From contig DATJGF010000012.1 in the NCBI GenBank assembly GCA_035495315.1, positions 1 to 20,979 of the forward strand: a stretch of DNA of 20,979 nt. Direction: 5' to 3'. Both the position numbers and the translations under genes were made by a program. This DNA comes from DATJGF01 sp035495315 (lineage in GTDB: Bacteria; Verrucomicrobiota; Verrucomicrobiia; Limisphaerales; UBA8199). Under the pieces are notes generated by a model. That model was not told the origin of the DNA. It saw only the letters and a list, made by a program, of their open reading frames with translations, and searched no databases. Of the stretch, positions 7,549 to 13,907 are shown piece by piece (the first letter of the stretch is position 1; each line of letters starts with the position of its first letter).

Positions 7549-7607
7549 TCGTCCTCATTCTCGTCCTCGAATCGTTTCTAATGCGGACAGGTCGAGGAGG
7601 AGGACGA
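7549..7607. repeat. Inverted repeat with CTCGTCCTCGA arms, copy 1
   Basis: CTCGTCCTCGA at 7560-7570 is complementary at 10 of 11 positions to 7592-7602, and further GTCCTC/GAGGAC words extend both sides (7549-7556 and to 7607). It fills the gap between the ABC ATPase and permease genes. A second copy with the same words and orientation lies at 19030-19071. It could form a hairpin in the shared transcript and thereby tune the ratio of ATPase to permease, but this is only inference. Confidence 0.6.
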
Positions 7608-7619
7608 AAAGAACTTCGT

Positions 7620-8552
7620 TCATACATGTGGAGCCGGGTCCTCCGACTGAGCATTCTGGGACTTTTCGTGGTCCATGAGCGAAAGATAAAACTGTTCCAG
7701 CGTTTCTTCCTCTGGCGCGATTTCGTAGACGGCGATACCGCGCTGGACGAGCAATTGAACGACCCGATCGGTGCCCACCTCGGGACGCAACGCAATGAAT
7801 TGGCCATCGCGCGTGTCACCGATGAGATCGGCCCCACGCAGAAGCGCAGTCGCCTGGTCGAAATCCCCGGTTTTGAGTCGTATCCACACGGCGGGTCTGC
7901 GTGCAGCCGCCAGATCGCCCTCGAACACCATGTGTCCGTGGCTGAGGACAGCGATGCGAGTGCAAAGCTGTTCGACTTCGTTGAGGAAATGCGACGAAAG
8001 CAGGATGGTGAGACCGAGTTCACGGTGTAAGCGCAAAATCGTAAGGCGCATATCATGAATGCCTTCGGGATCCAAACCATCACTCGGTTCGTCTAAAATC
8101 AGCAATTGTGGGTTAGGCAAGAGCGCCTGGGCCAATGCCAGTCGTGCGCGCATGCCATGCGAGTAGGTCCTGACCTTGGAATTTTCCCGGCCAGTTAACC
8201 CGACCCAGTCAATGACTTCGCTGATTCGTGAACGCGAAGTTGGCGCGCTGTAGGAACTGAGGATTTCAAGGTTACGAAAGCCGCTGAGGTAATCGTAAAA
8301 GGCAGGGCTTTCAAAGATCGCGCCGACTGGTTGGAGCGCCTCCTGTCGCTGTTTAGTCACATCGAAGCCGCAGATCGTAATCTCACCGCGGGTGGGCCAC
8401 ACCTGGCCCAGCATCATGCCGATAGCCGTGCTTTTCCCCGCGCCGTTGTGCCCGAGCAATCCAAAAATCTGCCCGGCAGCGACGTGAAGCGTTAGCCCAT
8501 CAACCGCGAGGTGTTGGCCAAAAGCTTTTTGAACTTCTTTGAGCCGAATCAC
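7620..8552 (-). CDS. ABC transporter ATP-binding protein
   Basis: This 310-residue cytoplasmic ATPase has Walker A GHNGAGKST (34-42), the Q-loop region GAIFESPAFYDYL with Glu81 at the usual Gln place, a variant signature YSHGM (130-134, instead of LSGGQ), Walker B LLILDEP (150-156, catalytic Glu155), the D-loop GLDP, and the switch His188 in SSH. YSxGM signatures are normal in the ABC-2 exporter ATPases (CcmA/NatA/BcrA type). Residues after about 215 form the usual C-terminal accessory domain. It starts with GTG at 8552, whose GTGA overlaps the stop of the upstream pseudopilin gene, pointing to translational coupling. The permease gene follows 82 bp downstream. The substrate is unknown. Confidence 0.94.
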   Translation of the reverse strand: MIRLKEVQKAFGQHLAVDGLTLHVAAGQIFGLLGHNGAGKSTAIGMMLGQVWPTRGEITICGFDVTKQRQEALQPVGAIFESPAFYDYLSGFRNLEILSSYSAPTSRSRISEVIDWVGLTGRENSKVRTYSHGMRARLALAQALLPNPQLLILDEPSDGLDPEGIHDMRLTILRLHRELGLTILLSSHFLNEVEQLCTRIAVLSHGHMVFEGDLAAARRPAVWIRLKTGDFDQATALLRGADLIGDTRDGQFIALRPEVGTDRVVQLLVQRGIAVYEIAPEEETLEQFYLSLMDHEKSQNAQSEDPAPHV

Positions 8553-9490
8553 GGTGGTTTTTGCAGCGTACCTTCCATCGCCAGAATATTTTTAAGATGC
8601 CCATCAGCGTAAAGATAATTGACTTCCTTTTTGGGGCCGCGGGCGCCATGAAATTTGTCTTTATCACAGAATAGAGGGATTTGGTGCGGTGAAAAACCAA
8701 TTCCGAAGGCGCTGAGGTGGTCGGCATCTTGACCGTTGAGCAAATTGTTCCAGAAATAGCTGCTGCCGGTGGTCTCAAATACGCGCTGGTTATCTGAAGG
8801 ACATCGCAGCACACGGAAATTTCCAAGGTAATTAGAAAGGACCATATCGGGCGAAGGCAATTCGTTGGTGGTCGTCAGCGATTTATCACGCATGAACGGC
8901 AGGCGATTGTTGTTATCCTGAACGTAGAGCTGCAACGCCAGGCCAATCTGGTGGAGATTGTTCAAACAGACGGTCGCGCGACCCGATTCTTTGGCTCGAC
9001 TCAGCGAGGGCAATAGGAGTGCCGCAAGAATGGCAATGACAGCAATGACGACAAGCAGTTCAAGCAAAGTGAAGGCAGGGCAGGGACTTAATGAACGGGC
9101 GTGGCAACTGCGTCCAGTGTCAGAGCATGAGACTGATCGACTTGGGCAAGTCCTCTCATTAACACCCTGCTTTAGCAGGGTGTAGATGTGACGCGAGTTT
9201 GAGCTGACCGCTTCAGCGGTTTCTGCAGAACGTCGTCGGCTGAAGGACCCGGGAAACCGCTGAAGCGGTTCGGATGCGTTCTGCACGCGGATCCCCCAGC
9301 TGAAGCTGGGGGCTAATGAGAGCACTAGCCGGAACCTTTGCCCTAAGCGGAACCTTTGCCCTAAGCGGAACCTTTGTCCTAAGTGGAACCTTTGTCCTAA
9401 GTGGAATCTCGGCACTACGCGGAATGTCTGCGCGACGAGAAGTGTCAGCCAACTCGGGAGGCTTAAGGCTACAAGGCGTTTCGCTTTCAT
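8549..9490 (-). CDS. Pseudopilin (type II secretion/type IV pilin-like) with repeat-filled leader
   Basis: The 313-residue frame contains a prepilin signature at 138-158: PAF-TLLELLVVIAVIAILAA, with cleavage expected between Ala139 and Phe140 and Glu at +5 (Glu144). Then come PSLSRAKESGRATVCLNNLHQIG and a C-terminal YADGHLKN, all typical of the abundant verrucomicrobial/planctomycete pseudopilins with an H-x-DG region. These are cut by prepilin peptidase and inserted in the inner membrane. The odd part is upstream: from the ATG at 9490 the leader would be 139 residues instead of the usual 5-30, and its DNA is an 18-bp tandem repeat plus a four-hairpin cluster. No ATG, GTG or TTG is in frame from 9275 to the pilin helix; the nearest is a GTG at residue 69. 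The ATG at 9490 overlaps the previous stop as ATGA, which supports it. Either the long leader is real or the native start was lost. The body is confident, the start is not. Confidence 0.75.
   Translation of the reverse strand: MKAKRLVALSLPSWLTLLVAQTFRVVPRFHLGQRFHLGQRFRLGQRFRLGQRFRLVLSLAPSFSWGIRVQNASEPLQRFPGSFSRRRSAETAEAVSSNSRHIYTLLKQGVNERTCPSRSVSCSDTGRSCHARSLSPCPAFTLLELLVVIAVIAILAALLLPSLSRAKESGRATVCLNNLHQIGLALQLYVQDNNNRLPFMRDKSLTTTNELPSPDMVLSNYLGNFRVLRCPSDNQRVFETTGSSYFWNNLLNGQDADHLSAFGIGFSPHQIPLFCDKDKFHGARGPKKEVNYLYADGHLKNILAMEGTLQKPP
9153..9322. repeat. Cluster of four hairpins bounded by inverted CTCTCATTA/TAATGAGAG
   Basis: Four palindromes share a GCT-nn-AGC centre. H1 is ACACCCTGCT/AGCAGGGTGT at 9162-9183. 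H2 is ACCGCT/AGCGGT at 9207-9220. H3 is AACCGCT/AGCGGTT at 9255-9270. H4 is CCCCCAGCT/AGCTGGGGG at 9293-9312. H2 (centre TC) and H3 (centre GA) are inverted copies, and the 9-mer TGCAGAACG (9224-9232) recurs inverted as CGTTCTGCA (9277-9285). The whole is framed by CTCTCATTA (9153-9161) and TAATGAGAG (9314-9322). This resembles a bacterial interspersed mosaic element built of REP-type units. It lies inside the open frame of the pseudopilin gene, upstream of the pilin helix. Confidence 0.8.
9331..9438. repeat. 18-bp tandem repeat, four good and two decayed units
   Basis: Units of 18 bp begin at 9331, 9349, 9367, 9385, 9403 and 9421. Units 1-2 are identical (GGAACCTTTGCCCTAAGC), and units 3-4 are identical to each other with two C-to-T changes. 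Units 5-6 keep only the GGAA start and a loose match. The period is a multiple of three, so copy changes keep the frame: on the minus strand it encodes repeats of RF(H/R)LGQ in the putative pseudopilin leader. It begins nine bases after the hairpin cluster ends. Confidence 0.9.
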
Positions 9491-10110
9491 CTTCCCCGGA
9501 AAGGTCTCCCGCTTTCCATTACGCGCTGCATCTCTTCCAGCACCGGAGCCAGCTCGGCTTTGGTTTGAGCCGAACTTTGGCTGTAAAAAGTTTTCAACCC
9601 CAGAGTGCGGATTTTGGCCTGCAGCTCCGGACTGAGTGGAGGTGGAGCGTTAGTCCCCTCCGGCATGCCACCTTCCGAGTTTTGGATTCGGTTTTCTTCC
9701 TGCCGAAGTTGACGCAAAGCATCGTCGATGGTTTTACGCCGCTTGTCCTCCGGTAACTGTTCGAACGCTTCCAGCATCTGCCTAAAACCGGTCGGCATAG
9801 TCGCGTCGATGAAGGCGGCTTTCTCATCTTCTGACATTTGCTCTAACCAGTTCCAGGTGATGCGCTCCAGACGCGCCTTGCGCCGTTCTTCGAGAGAGAG
9901 CGCGTTAAGCATATCCGAGAGTCTTCGAATGGCTTTCCTCCGCTGGTCATCCGAGAGTTTGCTCAGATCGACAGATTCAGCGTAGGCCTTGACCTTTTCC
10001 GCTGTCATCCGCGCATTCTTGGCGAAGTGGTATCCCACCATCGCCAGGCCCCATATTGCCACCACTGCCAGGCTACAAAGGACGACGGGACGCCACCGTT
10101 GACTCAGCAT
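9487..10110 (-). CDS. Membrane-anchored helical protein of unknown function
   Basis: This 207-residue protein has one N-terminal membrane span (about residues 8-29, PVVLCSLAVVAIWGLAMVGYH) with positive residues before it. The rest, probably periplasmic, is strongly charged and predicted helical (KLSDDQRRKAIRRLSDML, LSLEERRKARLERI, LPEDKRRKTIDDALRQL), with a proline-rich linker (GTNAPPPLSPEL) near 155. I recognise no family; the repeated [L/D]-[S/P]-[D/E]-[D/E]-[Q/K]-R pattern resembles helical periplasmic stress or chaperone-like proteins, but this is only a resemblance. It is the first gene of a presumed four-gene unit: its TGA overlaps the ATG of the pseudopilin frame (ATGA), followed by ABC ATPase and permease. 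It starts 83 bp from the end of the sedolisin gene on the same strand. Real gene, function unknown. Confidence 0.75.
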   Translation of the reverse strand: MLSQRWRPVVLCSLAVVAIWGLAMVGYHFAKNARMTAEKVKAYAESVDLSKLSDDQRRKAIRRLSDMLNALSLEERRKARLERITWNWLEQMSEDEKAAFIDATMPTGFRQMLEAFEQLPEDKRRKTIDDALRQLRQEENRIQNSEGGMPEGTNAPPPLSPELQAKIRTLGLKTFYSQSSAQTKAELAPVLEEMQRVMESGRPFRGR

Positions 10111-10193
10111 GCGCGCACTTTAGTCCAAGACCGATACAGCGTCACGTGAAACCAAATCGGCACGAGCGCGGCTCCGACCGAAGGAGACGGTCA

Positions 10194-13100
10194 TTAATTG
10201 CTGCGGACTCGATAAAATCGGCTAGGCAAGAGGGACCCGGACGTGTCCTGCAAGCTAATGGTGCCGCCGGTTCCCGGCACCGAAGGTGTAATTGGAGTCC
10301 AGACAGCGTCTTGAAGGTTATTCTTGTATTCGAGCGTGTAAGTAAGCCCGGGAACAGAATCGAGCGTCACGGCCACATTCGTCGCCGAGACATTCACCGG
10401 ATTCAGCGCAATGGTGGGAGGCAGGATTACCGTCAAATGAGCGACAGCGCTGGTAACTGAACCAAACCCATTGGTAATCACGGCCCAATAATTGCCCGAA
10501 TTCTGTTGCTGAACGTTCGTCACCACAAGGGAGGCGTTGGTTGCTCCCAAAAGATTCGCGCCATTAAAAAACCATTGATAACTCAGCACCGGCGCCCCTT
10601 GTGCTGCAGTGTCGAATTGGGCGCTGCCACCGGCCGGAACAAAAATGTCAGCAGGTTGCAGCTTCATCGCTGGAGGCGATATAGCCGAAACAACCGTCAC
10701 CATCACCGCCGAATTGTTTGCCGAGGTAGGATCCGAGGTAACCGAATCAATCGACGCCGCATTCGTCAGTGTATCGCCGGTGACAGGAGTAACGGTGATG
10801 GTCACGTTGGTAACACCACCAACGGCCAGTGTTCCTAACGGACAGAGCACACTCGAATTGGTGTAAACGCATCCCGGAGAGGCTGCTGCAAAGATCGCAT
10901 TCGCCGGCAGCAGGTCAGTGACATTGACATTGTAGGCGGGCTCAGGTCCGAGATTGGTGATCGAGAGAGTATAAGTGAGGTCGCGGTTGAGCAGTGCGGG
11001 GTTGAGCGAAACAGCCTGAGCCACTGCCAAATCCGCGCTGGAATTGCAGCAAGCATACCCGTCGACGAGCGAAATCGTATCGATATACCACCCAAGCCCG
11101 CCGTAAAAATTGCCGCTGTCGGTACCAAATCGCCACTTCAGTTGAATGGTTTGCCCAGCCGCACTTTGGGGCAGGTTGACAATGGTTGTGATAAACGCGC
11201 CGGAGTTACCACTCCACACCCGGCGCCCATCCAGGGGATTGTCATCCGTCGGCAGAATCGTCTTGTTATATCCGCCGGTAACGAAACTGCCGCCGGCGTC
11301 AACGATGTCGGCAAAGGCGTTCGTCCCGATTTGGATCTCCAGGGCACCGCCATCGTAAGCTGTGTCCAGATTCGTATAGGTGGACTCTGTTTCGAGATTA
11401 TAGTAATGCCTGAAAACGAGCTGGGCGGTTGGCGTGACAATCGGGATAACCGGCGAAATGAGGTCGGCGACACCGGGTGTATCCGGCTCGGTAGCGAAGG
11501 CCGAAAGCGTTCCCGCGTCCTTTGCAGCGCTGGAACTGACCCAGTTGGCAGCATTGCTGAAAACTGCAGACGTCCAACCCACAGGCAAAGCCGGAGCCGT
11601 TGCCGAATCGAAGTTTTCCGAAAGAGCAGTCACTGGTTTGCCGAGCGGGAAATTGAAAGTAACAGCCCCAAGATTGGTGGTGCCGTCCTGCAGCAGGAGA
11701 GTCGTCACAAGTGTCTCGCCACAGGTACCGTTAGCGGTGAAGGTAAAAGGACGGGTAACGGCTGCGCCGCCGCTATTTAATGCGCCGTAGGATTGCGGCG
11801 CGCTCGGCGCGATCACGCCGGCGTCCGCCTGCAGTGTTGCTATCAGATTTGCGGTTTTGATCGCACCAATATTCTTCAAGGAAAAGTTCACCGTAACGGT
11901 TTCACCGGGGTCGATCGCGCCATTATTAATCAGACAGCCCTCAACGACAAGCGATGCGGACGCATTGGTGATGAAAGGGGCTTTGACTCTTGGCGCGAAC
12001 GAATTAATCAATGCCTGGCCGATCGGCGTTCCCCACCCGGTACAAAGGTCATATCCCGAAACTGCAAAGAAGAGATTCGAGCTGGTGCTGTTGGTATTGT
12101 TGCCGGTGGTAATATCATGAAAGTTTGTGGTGTAACCCGAGGCTTTGCCAATGGCATAAACCGCTGGATTAATGAAACCAATCGTAGGTTGCCCAAGCGA
12201 CACCGCCTGCTGATTGACCATAGCCATGAAACCAGCCCAAAGTGGCGACGACACGCTGGTACCTCCAAATGATCCACCGCTCCCATTGTCGTAGTAAACC
12301 CAGACACCGTCGGCAACCATCGCGACATCGGGCAAGTTCCGCATCGATGTCGATCCTTTGCTGACCGTCATGCTAAGACCTTGTTGCCAACTCGGGATCG
12401 TATAGCTCGTGCTGATGCCGCCGCCGGTCGCAGAATTTCCCCTTCCAGATGGCGCCCAATTCCAAGTGGTTTCCGACGCCCAGGCACCTCCCGGGCCGGT
12501 CGTGTTCAGGGTCGTCCCACCCACAATCGTGATATTGGGGTCGTCTGCGGGTGTAGAAACTGGTCCCGAATAGGCCCCGGAATCACCCGACGCGTTGAAG
12601 AAAGATTGCCCCTGGGCAGCAAACTGAAGGAATATCTGCGTGGTGGTAGCGTCAACCGGATACGTCCACGATGCGCTGAGCTGTTTCGCCAGGTTGTCAT
12701 CGGCCATTCGGCTCAAAATGTCGTTCGCGAAACCGCTTGGGCCCGCTTCGTAAACAATCACCTGGGCCCCCGGCGCAATCGACATCGCCATCACGATGTC
12801 CAACGCGGCTTCCACATTATTCCTTCCCGGGGTACCGTCAAAGCCGTCCATTAAGACAATTTCCGGGGCTACCGTAGGAAGTGCCGCATCTAATTCGTAT
12901 TTGGTGATGTCAGCCTGGTAAAAACCGTCGAATTCGAGCAATCCCACCGCCTGACCAGTCCCGTCCAAAGTAACACTTCGCGCGTAAGCACCGCGGAAAT
13001 CCTTTCCGCGATAAGTCCCGCCGGGCCCGGAGCCACCCGCAGGCTTGGGTGTAGAACCATCGTCCGGTGGAGGTTGAGAATGAAGGCTCGCAGGACGGGG

Positions 13101-13652
13101 AATCGTAAAATTATCCAATCCAGTCACATGCAAAACCGGCACATTAGCCTCGAATTGTGGTTCCACATCCGGCGCATAGAAATCCCTGGCTTCAATCGGG
13201 TGGGCGTAGAGGCCGAGATTTAGGTGAAACGCAGCTTCGATATCCGCTACCGAAGCCTCGACATCCACCAGCATCCGATTGGGGTGTGTATGCGTAATCT
13301 GGAAGCGACGGGCGCGCGCATAATCCAGAACTCGTTGATAATCAGTTTTCGTCGGGCCAAAACGCGCCGTGAACTGCTCTGGTGTCAAGAATCGACGATA
13401 GAGAGGACTCGCGGGGTCGTAAACCTGGGCCAGGAACTGATTGAGCCCTTCGGGATCGCGTAGCGGAAGACCAATCGCCAACTTCAGGTGCGTCGATCCA
13501 GCCAGCCGGCCGACTGCCTGCGCATGCGCAACAGCCGGCGGGACGTGAGGAGATCTTGCACGAGTTTCCGCAAAAGTTTCGAGGCAGAACAAACAAACAG
13601 TCAGGACGGTCACAGCAACTAGCGGCACATGCCGCAAACTAAACGGGCGCAT
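10194..13652 (-). CDS. Secreted sedolisin-family (S53) serine-carboxyl peptidase with multidomain tail
   Basis: This 1152-residue exported protease starts at the ATG at 13652 (a GTG directly before it is possible) with a signal peptide ending near TFA (28). Residues about 49-185 are the pro-kumamolisin activation domain (LPLRDPEGLNQFLAQVYDP ... FLTPEQFTARFGP). The S53 catalytic domain spans about 210-555. Glu281 and Asp285 lie in NNVEAALDI, the oxyanion Asp357 in ASGDSG, and the nucleophile Ser466 in GGTSVSSP. The calcium site is marked by Asp513 (FHDITTG) and Asp535 (GYDLCTGWGTP). All key residues are present, so activity at acidic pH is expected from the family. The tail holds a CARDB-like domain (about 560-670), a jelly-roll/MAM-like domain (675-866), a DUF11 domain (872-990), an Ig-like domain (995-1078) and the module LTYTLEYKNNLQ...RFYRVRSN. 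The tail probably mediates binding or surface attachment. No Shine-Dalgarno site is obvious. Confidence 0.95.
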   Translation of the reverse strand: MRPFSLRHVPLVAVTVLTVCLFCLETFAETRARSPHVPPAVAHAQAVGRLAGSTHLKLAIGLPLRDPEGLNQFLAQVYDPASPLYRRFLTPEQFTARFGPTKTDYQRVLDYARARRFQITHTHPNRMLVDVEASVADIEAAFHLNLGLYAHPIEARDFYAPDVEPQFEANVPVLHVTGLDNFTIPRPASLHSQPPPDDGSTPKPAGGSGPGGTYRGKDFRGAYARSVTLDGTGQAVGLLEFDGFYQADITKYELDAALPTVAPEIVLMDGFDGTPGRNNVEAALDIVMAMSIAPGAQVIVYEAGPSGFANDILSRMADDNLAKQLSASWTYPVDATTTQIFLQFAAQGQSFFNASGDSGAYSGPVSTPADDPNITIVGGTTLNTTGPGGAWASETTWNWAPSGRGNSATGGGISTSYTIPSWQQGLSMTVSKGSTSMRNLPDVAMVADGVWVYYDNGSGGSFGGTSVSSPLWAGFMAMVNQQAVSLGQPTIGFINPAVYAIGKASGYTTNFHDITTGNNTNSTSSNLFFAVSGYDLCTGWGTPIGQALINSFAPRVKAPFITNASASLVVEGCLINNGAIDPGETVTVNFSLKNIGAIKTANLIATLQADAGVIAPSAPQSYGALNSGGAAVTRPFTFTANGTCGETLVTTLLLQDGTTNLGAVTFNFPLGKPVTALSENFDSATAPALPVGWTSAVFSNAANWVSSSAAKDAGTLSAFATEPDTPGVADLISPVIPIVTPTAQLVFRHYYNLETESTYTNLDTAYDGGALEIQIGTNAFADIVDAGGSFVTGGYNKTILPTDDNPLDGRRVWSGNSGAFITTIVNLPQSAAGQTIQLKWRFGTDSGNFYGGLGWYIDTISLVDGYACCNSSADLAVAQAVSLNPALLNRDLTYTLSITNLGPEPAYNVNVTDLLPANAIFAAASPGCVYTNSSVLCPLGTLAVGGVTNVTITVTPVTGDTLTNAASIDSVTSDPTSANNSAVMVTVVSAISPPAMKLQPADIFVPAGGSAQFDTAAQGAPVLSYQWFFNGANLLGATNASLVVTNVQQQNSGNYWAVITNGFGSVTSAVAHLTVILPPTIALNPVNVSATNVAVTLDSVPGLTYTLEYKNNLQDAVWTPITPSVPGTGGTISLQDTSGSLLPSRFYRVRSN

Positions 13653-13907
13653 CACACATTTTTGCTTTTCAAACAGTGACGCGCAAGTAGAAAGGGCATC
13701 GCAAAAGAGGTTGGAATTGTTTCCCTGGCAGTCGACCGATAGACCGGGGAACCACTGCCCCGTAGTCCTTGGACCAAAGACCGTTAGGAAGCAACTGCAG
13801 GCTTTGACACGGTGACGGTGTTGGACGGCTCAACGACAAAAATCGCCGAAGCGGAAGCGCCGGCGAATTCCACTTGATTTGAGCCCGGCTGTCCTTACTT
13901 TCCTTGG

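Noticed and set aside
9316..9756. Plus-strand frame with GTFALS/GTFVLS repeats
   Set aside because: The tandem repeat is open in several frames because its period is a multiple of three; the rest is antisense of the 207-residue helical protein and shows no domain.
10162..10193. Hairpin GACCG/CGGTC after the sedolisin gene as a terminator
   Set aside because: The stem is only five base pairs and no T-run follows on the minus strand.
13656..13907. Possible glycine riboswitch or other leader upstream of gcvP
   Set aside because: There are short inverted words (GGCAGT at 13727-13732 with ACTGCC at 13754-13759), but the conserved glycine aptamer segments and the tandem arrangement are not recognisable. 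A covariance-model search would decide.
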